In this document: piece after piece, positions 41,630 to 51,300 of the stretch
Numbering within the stretch: the stretch's first letter is position 1
Layout: the number at the start of each line of letters is the position of its first letter
NCBI GenBank assembly: GCA_946403855.1
Contig: CAMJBH010000002.1
Location: 91,063 to 147,768, forward strand
DNA length: 56,706 nt
Reading direction: 5' to 3'
DNA from: an uncultured Bacteroidales bacterium
GTDB taxonomy: Bacteria; Bacteroidota; Bacteroidia; Bacteroidales; UBA932
Notes under the pieces: generated by a model
Told to the model about the DNA's origin: nothing
What the model saw: the letters and a program-made list of their open reading frames with translations, nothing else
Database searches by the model: none
Made by a program: the position numbers and the translations under genes

Positions 41630-44600
41630 ATGAAGAAGTACTTGTTCATGCTTTCGGCACTTGTTCTTGCCGGTTGCACCGTTACTGAAATTGGTGACGA
41701 TACCGTTGAACTTCGCTCCAATGGAGTGGTTTATACTGCCGGATTTGAGGATGTTGATACCAAAGTGTATGTGGACACTGACTTGAAGACTCACTGGACG
41801 GAGGGAGACGAAATCAGCATCTTCACTTCAACGTACAACGAGGAATATAAGTTCGACGGACAGACTGGCGACTTGGAGGGCTCTTTCAGTGCTGTTGACG
41901 ATAAGTTCCATACCGGTGCAAGCGTTCCCTCTATCTATGCAGTTTACCCCTATTCAGAAGGAATGTCCATAACCTCAGAAGGTGTTATTACATTGAATCT
42001 CCCGGCAGTCCAGAACTATGCAGAAAACTCCTATGGGCTGGGAGCCAATACGATGGTGGCGGTAACGGAATCCAAGTCATCGAAAGCACTCAACTTCAAA
42101 AGCCTGTGCGGTTATATCGTTGTCCGGCTCTATGGTGAAGGTTCTGTAAAGTCCATAACCCTTACCGGAAACAACGGAGAGAAACTGGCAGGACAGGCAA
42201 CCGTTGCTCCTGTTTACGGACAAGCCCCTGTGGTTACGATGTCTGAGTCTGCCACAACAAGCATCACCCTTGATTGTGGCGAAGGTGTTGAACTTGGAAA
42301 GACTGTTGAGGATGCAACTGCATTCTGGTTTGCAGTTCCGCCGGTGACATTCAGTCTAGGCTTCACTATCAGGGTAACGAATGCTGACTTGTGGAGTATG
42401 GAAAAGGCGATGAAAGTTGAACGCACCGTTGTCAGGAACATCAAAAACCCTCTATCCCCTCTGGAAGTGCACTTCGACATACCGAGGGAGGGGAACATTG
42501 CGTTTGAGGATGCGAACTTCAAAGCGTTCTGCGTCCAGAACTTCGACACCAATGGGGATGGGGAGATATCGTATGAAGAAGGGCTCGCTGTATCAGAAAT
42601 CGAAGTCAAAACTGATAGAATAGTATCATTAGTTGGCGTTGAACACTTCTTGAATCTCAAACATTTAGAATGCATTGGTTCAGGGTATTCATGGAATGAA
42701 GAAAAAAAAGCATATATAGGAAACGGGCAATTAAAGGCACTTGATATTAGCCACAATACGGCGCTGGCAACTTTGAATTGCTATTACAATCAACTCACGG
42801 CACTGGATGTTAGCCACAACACAGCGCTGTGGAGCCTGAGTTGTTTTTATAACCTACTCACCGAACTTGACGTGAGCAATAATACGGCGTTGTTAGGCTT
42901 GAATTGCGAACACAACCAACTCGCATCTCTTGATGTTAGAAATAATAAGGCGCTGGTTGAATTGATGTGCGGTCACAACCAACTTACGTTTCTGGATGTG
43001 AGCTATAACAAATTGTCATCCCTGGATTGCACCAACAATCAACTCACGACACTGAATGTCAGCAACAACTCAGCGCTTTCAAGCCTGCATTGTGGTTCGA
43101 ACCAACTCACAGAACTGGATGTCAGCAAAAACACGGTGTTGAAGTACTTGACATGCTATAACAACCAACTCACTGCGCTAGATATCAGTAAAAACACGAA
43201 ATTGACAAACTTGCACTGCTATGGCAACCAACTCACTGCACTAGATATCAGTAAAAACACGGCGTTGGATTACTTGTTTTGCTATAACAACCAATTAACA
43301 TCTTTGGATGTGAGTCAGAATAACGAGTTGACGCTTTTGTATTGCTATAACAATCGACTCACAAAATTGGATGTGAGTAACAATGCGGCGCTAAGACAAT
43401 TGGATTGTGCTAACAACAAGTTCACAGTACTGAATGTGAGCAAAAACACAGCGTTGGTATGGTTAATATGCAATAATAACCAACTCGCGACTCTGGATGT
43501 GAGCAACAATACGGCGTTGTCATCCCTATCCTGCACTAACAATCCCAACCTTACTGAAATCTGGTTGAAAAAGGGGCAATATATATCGAACTTCCAATAC
43601 GATACCGATGTTGCAACCATCAAATACCGAGGCGTTGATGATGTCGTTCAATTCGAGGACGCCAACTTCAAAGCATACTGTGTACAGAGTTTTGATAAAG
43701 ATGGTGATGGTGAAATATCCTTCGATGAGGCATCGGCGGTAGTTCACATGTTCTGCTATAACAAGAACATAACGTCCCTTGAAGGTATTCAGTATTTTAC
43801 ATCATTACAAAACTTACAATGCTACGGTAACCAATTAACCTCGTTGGACGTCAGCAGGAACACGGCATTGAAAACTTTGTCATGTTCAGCGAATCAACTG
43901 GCTATGTTAGATGTTTCTAACTGTACTGCTTTAACATCTCTGGAATGTGCTTCCAATCCACTGACTTCGCTTGACGTAAGCAGCCTTCCGGATTTGTTTA
44001 AGTTGAATTGTGCTTCTTGTCAACTATCTGCACTTGATGTCAGCAATAATACCAAACTGGGACAATTTGTTTGTTCCTCGAATCTACTCACATCCTTGGA
44101 CGTCAGTGCTAATACCGGGCTGGCAACTTTGCATTGTGAGTACAACCCTCTCTTGACAGTCATTTGGTTGCAGGAAGGGCAAGTCATTAATGATTTTCAG
44201 TATGATACGGATGTGGCAACCGTTAAGTATATTGGCGCCAATATAGTATTCCACGATTCTAGATTCAAAACATACTGTGTTGGTAGTTTCGACACAGATG
44301 GGGATGGGGAGGTTTCATATAAAGAGGCATCCGTTGTTACTTCCATTTCTTGCACATGGACGACCATATCTAGTTTGGAAGATATTCAGCATTTTTCCGC
44401 GCTCACCAGCCTTGTTTGCGATGGTTGTTACTTAAAAACACTTGATGTAAGTAACAATAAAGCGCTGAAATCATTATCATGCAAATCCAACCAGATTGCG
44501 TCCCTCAACATTAGTGGTTGTTCTGCATTGACATACTTGCTGTGTGAGGATAATAAATTAACCACATTGGATGTCAGCAACAATCCGGCGTTGGTAACAT

Positions 44601-45028
44601 TAATGTGCAAGTGGAACCCACTCACGACGCTTGATGTCAGTAATAAAACCGCGTTATCATACTTAGATTGTAGTGCATGCAATCTCTCGTCATTATCTTT
44701 CACAGGAGATGCTGCCATAACCACGCTAAATTGTTCTGGTAATACACTCACTTCTCTTGTCGTGAGTGGGTGCCCTGATTTGGAGTATTTGCATTGCAGC
44801 GAGAATCAATTAACCGAACTTGATGTTAGCAACAATAAGTCCCTTACAAAATTGTATTGTGAATCCAACAAACTCACACCATCTCTTGACGTGAGTAAGA
44901 ACACTGCCCTCACGACTCTGTGGTGTAGAAGCAACCCGAACTTAGCCGAAATATGGCTCAAAAACGGGCAAACAATCAGCGATTTCCAGTACGATAAACT
45001 TGTTTCTACAATCAAATATAAAGACTAA
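41630..45028 (+). CDS. Large EF-hand/LRR lipoprotein with three EF-LRR blocks
   Basis: This 1132-aa lipoprotein has lipobox VLAGC (C16) and a fimbrillin-like N-domain to about 280. Three consecutive blocks follow, each opening with FxDxxFKxxCVxxFD plus an EF-hand-like loop (DTNGDGEISYEE, DKDGDGEISFDE, DTDGDGEVSYKE). Each continues as an LRR array of roughly 21-residue repeats (NQLTALDVSHNTAL type). Each block closes with a cap reading IWLxxGQxIxxFQYD. The block structure indicates intragenic duplication. It is probably a surface-exposed, Ca-binding adhesin-like protein. It is paralogous to the upstream gene. Confidence 0.87.
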   Translation: MKKYLFMLSALVLAGCTVTEIGDDTVELRSNGVVYTAGFEDVDTKVYVDTDLKTHWTEGDEISIFTSTYNEEYKFDGQTGDLEGSFSAVDDKFHTGASVPSIYAVYPYSEGMSITSEGVITLNLPAVQNYAENSYGLGANTMVAVTESKSSKALNFKSLCGYIVVRLYGEGSVKSITLTGNNGEKLAGQATVAPVYGQAPVVTMSESATTSITLDCGEGVELGKTVEDATAFWFAVPPVTFSLGFTIRVTNADLWSMEKAMKVERTVVRNIKNPLSPLEVHFDIPREGNIAFEDANFKAFCVQNFDTNGDGEISYEEGLAVSEIEVKTDRIVSLVGVEHFLNLKHLECIGSGYSWNEEKKAYIGNGQLKALDISHNTALATLNCYYNQLTALDVSHNTALWSLSCFYNLLTELDVSNNTALLGLNCEHNQLASLDVRNNKALVELMCGHNQLTFLDVSYNKLSSLDCTNNQLTTLNVSNNSALSSLHCGSNQLTELDVSKNTVLKYLTCYNNQLTALDISKNTKLTNLHCYGNQLTALDISKNTALDYLFCYNNQLTSLDVSQNNELTLLYCYNNRLTKLDVSNNAALRQLDCANNKFTVLNVSKNTALVWLICNNNQLATLDVSNNTALSSLSCTNNPNLTEIWLKKGQYISNFQYDTDVATIKYRGVDDVVQFEDANFKAYCVQSFDKDGDGEISFDEASAVVHMFCYNKNITSLEGIQYFTSLQNLQCYGNQLTSLDVSRNTALKTLSCSANQLAMLDVSNCTALTSLECASNPLTSLDVSSLPDLFKLNCASCQLSALDVSNNTKLGQFVCSSNLLTSLDVSANTGLATLHCEYNPLLTVIWLQEGQVINDFQYDTDVATVKYIGANIVFHDSRFKTYCVGSFDTDGDGEVSYKEASVVTSISCTWTTISSLEDIQHFSALTSLVCDGCYLKTLDVSNNKALKSLSCKSNQIASLNISGCSALTYLLCEDNKLTTLDVSNNPALVTLMCKWNPLTTLDVSNKTALSYLDCSACNLSSLSFTGDAAITTLNCSGNTLTSLVVSGCPDLEYLHCSENQLTELDVSNNKSLTKLYCESNKLTPSLDVSKNTALTTLWCRSNPNLAEIWLKNGQTISDFQYDKLVSTIKYKD

Positions 45029-45031
45029 CAA

Positions 45032-45060
45032 ATTGAGGCTCCTTCACCGGGAGCCTCAAT
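45032..45060. terminator. Bidirectional terminator hairpin
   Basis: An 11-bp stem ATTGAGGCTCC / GGAGCCTCAAT with a 7-nt loop lies between the convergent LRR gene and the NUMOD3-like gene. Confidence 0.75.
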
Positions 45061-45062
45061 CA

Positions 45063-45257
45063 TTACATAACATCATCCCAACTTGCACCGTTGTCACCAT
45101 CCTCTTCTTTGGGAGGTACGGTGCTCCATAAGGTTTTCATCGTGTCGCTGATGTGTTGTTTATGTTCAGGGGATTTTGGACGGTTCGATAACGCCTGTGA
45201 TATCTTCTGTTTGGTTGCCGGGGACAATGCCCGGCTTCTGTTGTACGTATTTTCCAT
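45063..45257 (-). CDS. Small NUMOD3-like protein
   Basis: This 64-aa basic protein starts MENTYNRSRALSPATKQ at 45257. It has the repeat SPATKQKISQALSNRPKSPEH, which resembles the NUMOD3 DNA-binding motif found beside homing nucleases (SPETKxKISxALKG...). Without a nuclease domain it may be a remnant or a small DNA-binding protein. The longer reading upstream is Cys-rich and unconvincing. Confidence 0.5.
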   Translation of the reverse strand: MENTYNRSRALSPATKQKISQALSNRPKSPEHKQHISDTMKTLWSTVPPKEEDGDNGASWDDVM

Positions 45258-45512
45258 ATTCCTTAATGCTTTCCCAATAAATAGTGAGTAACAACAGAAA
45301 GTATAGTAAGTCCACCTATGAAAAATCAAAAAAATTGGGGGAATATTTTTCCGGCAAACAGTGCACCCTACTAAACCTACCCGGTAGGCTGGGATAGTTC
45401 TCGGGGAGTGTACATTTGAAAAGCAGCGGGGCGGGGTAAAACTATCACAAGCAACAGATTGAAGTTCACAAATATCCGGAGTTATATCCGGTGGTGCCCG
45501 GAGATAATAAAA
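45258..45512. other. Non-coding gap between NUMOD3-like and integrase genes
   Basis: No gene was recognised here. The stretch holds the perfect odd palindrome CCTACCCGGTAGG (45376-45388) and two direct ATATCCGG copies (45472-45479, 45484-45491; 12 bp apart). Either could be a protein-binding or nicking site. There is no further evidence. Confidence 0.35.
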
Positions 45513-45533
45513 CCTCAACAGACGTTGTTGAGG
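45513..45533 (-). terminator. Integrase gene terminator
   Basis: CCTCAACA (45513-45520) pairs with TGTTGAGG (45526-45533). On the minus strand the stem is followed by GTTTTATTATC, downstream of the integrase stop at 45599. Confidence 0.7.
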
Positions 45534-45598
45534 CTCATTTTCTTACTCTGCAAAACCGGAGGAATAGTGGTTTTCAATCTAAACGAAGAAAGGGTGGA

Positions 45599-46897
45599 TT
45601 ATTCTTTTTCTTCCGTTGTAACCTCCTTCTCCTTTCTCTTGAAGGCATCTACAATTATGTTGTTAACTCGCTTCTTGCCTTCCGTAGATATCGTCAGATA
45701 TGGCATCATCTGTTTCACCTCAGCGTGAGAAGTATAGAGCGCGATTTCATCTGCCGATGCCCCGTTGTTGATAGTAGTAACAATAAAAGTCCTACGAGCA
45801 TCGTGTGTGCCCAAATCAGCCCTCTTCCTGACTGTTTTCACTTCGTCTTTTCCTTTCTTATAAGTAACAGTTGTTACCTCACCTTTAATTCCGGCATCTT
45901 TGCCTATACGGTGAAGGAACTTGCGGAAATCAGTATCTGAGATGACGTGGAATACCCTGTTATTATCGTATACATTATCTTTGTACTTGTTGTAAATACC
46001 AAGGGCAATTTCATTTAGTTCAAACCATATCAGTCCTTTGTCTTTTTGCGTTACAAGAAGAACTTCTTCTTTGCCATATTCATTGAGCCTTATGCAATCG
46101 TGAGTGAGGTTTTTTACGTCGGAATAACGCAAGGACGTACAACACTGGAAAATAAAAATATCCCGCACCCTCTCAATGGAAGGTGTATTGGGGTAACTTA
46201 GAGCAATAATATCTTGAACTTCATTGGGGTGTAGGTACATTACCTTCTTATCACGTTTGCGAAGTTTAGGTTTGAACTCAAAGAACTCTTGGTGTATTGG
46301 CATATTCTTCTTTTTTGCGAAGCGAATGAACTCTTTGAGTTTTTTCAAGTATTCTTTGATTTTATCATCACTCATACGTTCAGATAGATGCGAAACGTAG
46401 GAGTTCAAGAATGCATCGCTTAAATCCGAAAACTTCAATTTGGGCTTGAAGTCTTTCAAGTCATTCATCATTTTTTTCCACTGTGAGTAGTACTTTTCGC
46501 TCCAATTATTGTCTTTATTCTTTCGCTCGATATACTCCTCCAACATAAAGAAAAACTCATCACTTTTCTGGGCATCTGTACGTTTGAACTTAGCTCCATA
46601 CTGCTGCTTCAAATCGGCAGCACAGGCAGTTTCGTCCTCTCGAAGTTGTGCGTTGTCACAATACTTTTGAATGAAGTCTAAGCAGTCATTTATTCTTTTG
46701 TTGAGAGTGGAATACAAAACGCCATTCACCCGACACCCATGCTTGACTCGATGTAGATTCTCATCCCATTGTTCATCTTTCACGGATACTTTCGGATACA
46801 AGTCGCACCGTCCATTAAACGAAACGCGGACTCTAACAAGACGGTTCCCGGATTTGTCAGGAGGGGACAACGATATTATTGGTTGCTTAGGATTCAT
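45599..46897 (-). CDS. Tyrosine-type site-specific integrase
   Basis: This 432-aa tyrosine recombinase has an N-terminal arm-binding domain and a SAM-like core-binding domain (about 110-210). The catalytic domain has R257 (CTSLRYSD), H365xxR368 (GTHDARRTF), H391 (YTSHAEVKQ) and the nucleophile Y400. It integrates the element into the tRNA-His 3' end. The start is ATG 46897 (MNPKQPIIS), because the TTG at 46918 falls within the -7 element. It sits just inside attR, the usual position for such integrases. Confidence 0.93.
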   Translation of the reverse strand: MNPKQPIISLSPPDKSGNRLVRVRVSFNGRCDLYPKVSVKDEQWDENLHRVKHGCRVNGVLYSTLNKRINDCLDFIQKYCDNAQLREDETACAADLKQQYGAKFKRTDAQKSDEFFFMLEEYIERKNKDNNWSEKYYSQWKKMMNDLKDFKPKLKFSDLSDAFLNSYVSHLSERMSDDKIKEYLKKLKEFIRFAKKKNMPIHQEFFEFKPKLRKRDKKVMYLHPNEVQDIIALSYPNTPSIERVRDIFIFQCCTSLRYSDVKNLTHDCIRLNEYGKEEVLLVTQKDKGLIWFELNEIALGIYNKYKDNVYDNNRVFHVISDTDFRKFLHRIGKDAGIKGEVTTVTYKKGKDEVKTVRKRADLGTHDARRTFIVTTINNGASADEIALYTSHAEVKQMMPYLTISTEGKKRVNNIIVDAFKRKEKEVTTEEKE

Positions 46898-46915
46898 ATC
46901 AAAAATGTGTTTCAA

Positions 46916-46923
46916 CAAAGGTA
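46916..46923 (-). promoter_or_regulatory. -7 element of the integrase gene
   Basis: TACCTTTG on the minus strand lies 18 nt before the ATG. The -33 position carries only a partial match (TTCG). Confidence 0.55.
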
Positions 46924-46955
46924 GGTATTCCTGTTAAAAAAGCGAATAATTTCCA

Positions 46956-46971
46956 CCCAATTTTCCACCCA
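46956..46971 (+). repeat. Putative integrase arm site, right end
   Basis: Identical to 29928-29943. Here the preceding bases complete an exact tandem pair of TTCCACCC, 12 bp apart. Confidence 0.6.
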
Positions 46972-47102
46972 CTTTCCCGCATAATGATGCAAAAACACGC
47001 ATGATATAGCAATCCGCACGAATATAGGAAACGTGCTTCAATGCGTTGATAATAAGGAAAAACAGCCTATTTGCAAAATGAAACAGTTATTCCCCTGGAG
47101 TA

Positions 47103-47118
47103 CCACATCGCACCCCAA
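47103..47118 (+). repeat. Right attachment site (attR core)
   Basis: CCACATCGCACCCCAA is identical to the tRNA-His 3' end at 29855-29870. No tRNA precedes it here, as expected for the displaced duplicate. Confidence 0.85.
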
Positions 47119-47160
47119 AGGAAAAGGCCTCCCGCGAAGGAGGCCTTTTCCTTTGGGGTG
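47111..47160 (+). terminator. Displaced native terminator of tRNA-His
   Basis: A 22-bp perfect stem has arms 47111-47132 and 47139-47160 and loop CGCGAA. The left arm starts with the CACCCC of the attachment core, so before insertion the tRNA 3' end and the terminator stem were contiguous. This supports the junction assignment. Confidence 0.75.
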
Positions 47161-47259
47161 CTGCGCACTACTATCCCCCTGCACCCCCAGGGGAGAAGGG
47201 GAAGGTTCCCCTTCCGCAGCGACGCTGCTATCCCCTCTGTCGGCGCGTAGCGCCTCCGA

Positions 47260-48260
47260 AACTTCCGTTTGTCCTCGCCCGAGCCCTGTTTTGAGGAGGA
47301 ATAGCAGATTTTCGGTCTCTTGTCCTCATCAGGGCCCTGTTTTGAGGAGGAACTGCGGCTTTCTGTCCAATCTGCCACACTTTGGCTTCTCTCCGTGTCA
47401 ATCACCACTGTCTTAGAACGTTTCTGCCACGCTGTGGCCCTTTTTCGTGTCAGCCACCGCAGTTTTCTCCCGTTTCTGCCACGCTATGGCCCTTTTTCGT
47501 GTCAGGCACCGCAGTTTTCTCCCGTTTTCGCCACGTTATGGCTGCTTTCCGTGTCAGTTGGCGCTGTTATCTATCGGCGTGACGGCCTGCGCGGAGGGTT
47601 GGTTCTCCACCCTCGGGCCTCCGGCCCTCGCCCTCCCACTACGCTGCGCTTGTGGGCCCCTCCCTCTACAAGCGAGGGTGCTTATGGTTCCGAACCAATC
47701 CCTCCGTCTCCGGCCGCTTGTCCTCACCAGAACACTGTTTTGAGGATGAACTGCGGCTTTATGTCCAATCTGCCACGCTTTGGCCTCTCTCCGTGTCAAT
47801 CACCACTGTCTTAGAACGTTTCTGCCACACTGTGGCCGTTTCCCGTGTCAGTTGCCGCAGTTTTCTCCCGTTTCTGCCACGTTATTGCTGCTTTCCGTGT
47901 CAGTTGGCGCTGTTATCTATCGGTGTGACGGCCTGCGCGGAGGGTTGGTTCTCCACCCTCGGGCCTCCGGCCCTCGCCCTCCCACTACGCTGCGCTTGTG
48001 GGCCCCTCCCTCTACAAGCGAGGGTGCTTATGGTTCCGAACCAATCCCTCCGTCTCCGGCCGCTTGTCCTCACCAGAACACTGTTTTGAGGATGAACTGC
48101 GGCTTTCTGTCCAATCTGCCACACTTTGGCCTCTATCCGTGTCAACCACCACTGTCTTATAACGTTTCTGCCACGCTGTGGCCCTTTTTCGTGTCAGCCA
48201 CCGCAATTTTCTCCCGTTTTCGCCACGTTATGGCTGCTTTCCGTGTCAACCACCGCAGTT
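47260..48260. repeat. Repeat array 1: 52-bp units within 346-bp higher-order units
   Basis: Units open with the imperfect palindrome GCCACNNTNTGGC and continue with CGTGTCAG and CAGTTTTCTCCCG. Successive units are 52 bp apart (47772, 47824, 47876). Two full 346-bp higher-order units start at 47530 and 47876, and a third begins at 48222 but breaks off. A partial copy lies upstream. Between the palindrome groups each large unit carries a ~190-bp GC-rich insert. All forward frames are open, but 52 and 346 are not multiples of three, so no conserved protein repeat results. Confidence 0.85.
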
Positions 48261-48310
48261 TGGGTCCGTGTTTTCTCCAGCAAACGGCCCCGTCGGCCCC
48301 GGCACCCCTC

Positions 48311-48357
48311 TGCAGCGGGCAAGGTGTAGAAAATTGGCCGACACCTTGCCCGTTGCA
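48311..48357. terminator. Long hairpin after the surface-lipoprotein gene
   Basis: CGGGCAAGGTGT (48316-48327) pairs with ACACCTTGCCCG (48341-48352), extended by TGCA/TGCA and a wobble to about 17 bp, with a 13-nt loop. It lies 16 nt beyond the stop of the minus-strand gene at 48373. A T-run is lacking. Confidence 0.5.
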
Positions 48358-48372
48358 ACAAAGCTAAAACCC

Positions 48373-51300
48373 CTAATGAAGAAAACTTATTTTATATTTG
48401 TCATTAAGATAAGATAACCTGTGACCGTATATTGAGGTTCCAGATGATACTTTGATAGAGCAGTTTTCTGCATTAAAAATAGTGTATCTTAAGTCTTCGT
48501 CTGTAAAATCCTTGAATGAGATATTATATGATTTACTTTCGTCTGTAACAGAGTAGGGGAGAAAATAGCGAAGATTGCTCATGTATGAAAGGTAAGTAAA
48601 TTCGCTGGTTTCTTGCGGCCCGAGCGCCGAAGAATAGTATTCAATCTTCGTAAAGTCAGAGGAAGCGGGCATCCAATGCTCAGAGTCTTTATTCAGTGTA
48701 AGCCCAGACCCGCCATAATTGGGGTAAGTCTGATAATGGATTCCTTTAGCATAGTCCAATAAGTTTCCGTAGTGTACTATCAATTCATATTGGTCTCCTA
48801 GACATAGCCAACCTTTGAATGCTTGTTTAAAATTCAGACAAATATACCCCTGCTCATAGTACATTTTGATGATACTCTCATTGTAAACGGGCGTTGAATA
48901 CTTGTGTTTTTCCAGAACAATTTCATCGCTATCCTTTACCAACAAAGTATGTGTTCCTGAACCGCCCTCACCTTCATTGTCACTCGCCATCATATTGTAC
49001 TTCAATGTTGTCCCTGCCTCTATATCCAAAAAAAAGCAGATGGCAGTGCTATAATCGAGGCCTTTTCCTGTAACCGGACATTTGGTGTAACCATCAGGCT
49101 GGTTATGACCATTCCAACCAAAGTACCCAAGAGCGTCGTCAGAGAGCCAAGCGCTATAGTCTGATCCTTTTGGGAATGAAAGGGTGCCATTTCGGTCTAT
49201 TCGTGTGAAAGAACCTGTTAAATATGGCGCTGTAGTCGGTAGCGCAACAATACTATTAAGATTCTGACAGGCTTCTAAAGCTCCGCCATTAACAACTGCA
49301 ACCGATGACGGAATAGTAATGCTTGATAGAGAACTGTACTGTGCGGCACCGACATCCAGTTTTGTTATGGTTCCATCGCAAGTTATAACTCCTTGTCCAA
49401 GGCTGCCATCTTCCCCTGGATAGTAGACATTTGTCTTCATTTTGGGTCCAAATGCAATAGAGCGTCTTGGACGAAGAACTTTTTTATCCGTTGTTGTATA
49501 GTACAATTTATTATCTTCGGGACAATCTGTTGAAACATATTCTTCCTTTTGGCATCTGACAGGAGCCCCATAAGCGGATGATTTCAGAGCTTGACTGACG
49601 TAAACATTGTAACCATAAGTCGTGAAGAAACCATCATTTGCGGATAAGCCGAGAAAAGAACCTTTGGTAGAAGACCAGCACGCTCCAATCGGATAAACAC
49701 CCGTTGTGTACATCAAAAATCCCCCCGGGGCCATAACTCCCGAATATGGGTAATATACTTCTTCGGTATTACTGGTCATACTCATTAGATAGAAACGGAA
49801 ACCATTTGTCGATCTATACGGCATCTCGTCTCCTCCATTTGAGCCAAAAGCATTATACCACAAATACTTATCAGCTACCTTATATCCGGGAGGACAAGGG
49901 TCGTTAATGGTCTTTTGCTCACTCCATCTGCCAGACCACTCCGAATCATTCCAGTCTTCGGATATACTGAGCGATGTCGTAGGTTTGGACACCGAAAGGG
50001 ACGAGAATTCTGAAGGGGAATTGGCTTTTTCGCTTGAAGGCCACGAAAGTGTACTCTCAGCTTTTGTTAGGTCATCTCTGGTTACTAGCCCATCTGAGAC
50101 CTGTATTCTTACCCCTCCAAGAAAAGGATCTTTCCTGCCCCATTGATACATAAGGGAAAAATTGTAGGACCGGGAATCTTTGTCTGTCGTAACCGCTCCC
50201 AGATTTCTATCCATAAGAGCGCCTACTTTACCGCCAAAGTTATTGTTGTATATCTGAAGATTTGATTCCAGGTCATCTTTGACAGCCCAGATGTGCCAAG
50301 ACCATAGAACATTACCTTCGCTACATTCTTTATCGGCATAAGCGGCTATTAATGCGCTGCCTTCTGTAAAGTTGTCGCTTGTTTTGAAACATATGGAGTT
50401 TGTTCCGGCCTTGTACTGAACAGTTGGGAAGATAATGGCTCCTTCATTGGGAGTTGTCTGGGACCCGAAAGTTTCCCAAAGAACTTTGACACCAGCAATG
50501 TTTCCTACCGGCTCGAGAGTGTTTCCCTTTACGGCGGAGAAACTGTAAGTGCCGGCAGATGAAATTATGTAACAATTGGCGGTGCCGTTCAATGACAGGT
50601 TGACAGGGTCTGGGAAGAGTTCTTCTTTCTCTATTATGACTTCAAGCGGTTCCATACGGAAAGTCTTATTGCGCTCGATTTCATAATTAATGCCGGTGGA
50701 TTTTTCGAATGTATTGCCATCAATATCAGTTACGGTGAGGGTGAAACCTTTCGTAAAGGTAGTAGGTGGAACGGCGAGCCAGAATAATGTAGCCTCATCA
50801 GCAGAAGCGCCTAAAGCGACTTGTGAGGTACAGGAAAGAGTTAGGCATTTTGATTCTTCACTGGTTAGAGAGGATAATGATGGTGTTGAACCGGGCGTGG
50901 CAATCACCTCGGCGGTGCCAGACAAGACTTCATTGTTATTTCCTTTGATTGAGATTGAGGACACAACGACATTCTCCCCGTAAAGCTTGAGCAGTAGATA
51001 GCCGCAAAGGTTTTTGAAAAGTAGATTCGTATCACTGGTGGCAGAAACCATAACGTTAGCTCCGGGGCCGAAAGAGTCAGGCGTGTAGTACTGCACTGCC
51101 GGAAGGCTCAATGTCAGCGCTCCGGAGTTGCTTATCTTGGTGGATTCGTTGTATGGATACACGGCATACACATAATCAATTTCGTTGCCGGCTACGACTT
51201 CCTCGGAATTAACTTCCTTGAATACGCCGGCATTAGCGCCGGTTTCTCCTGTGAAGTAATATTCTTTGTTGAAGGTGTATCTATCGAATAAAGAAATTCT

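Larger units (their letters stand above)
29855..47118. mobile_element. 17.2-kb element integrated in tRNA-His
   Basis: The 16-bp sequence CCACATCGCACCCCAA from the tRNA 3' end occurs at 29855-29870 and again at 47103-47118 in direct orientation. A tyrosine integrase lies just inside the right copy. The interior is lower in GC than the flanks. It carries plasmid-type small proteins, a winged-helix Rep-like protein beside iterons, a serine recombinase and cargo. No relaxase, coupling protein or Tra genes were recognised, so it is an integrated plasmid-like or mobilisable element, not a complete conjugative one. Confidence 0.85.

Noticed and set aside
29855..47118. Full integrative and conjugative element
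   Set aside because: No relaxase, coupling protein, VirB4-like ATPase or Tra protein was recognised among its genes, so only an integrated plasmid-like or mobilisable element is claimed.
47260..48260. CRISPR array
   Set aside because: The whole 52-bp unit is repeated with no unique spacers, and no cas genes are present.
47033..48417. Overlapping Cys/Pro/Phe-rich open frames in all forward frames over repeat array 1
   Set aside because: The 52-bp and 346-bp periods shift the frame at every unit, and the same frames recur at 56.2-56.7 kb. This is repeat DNA without stops, not a gene family.
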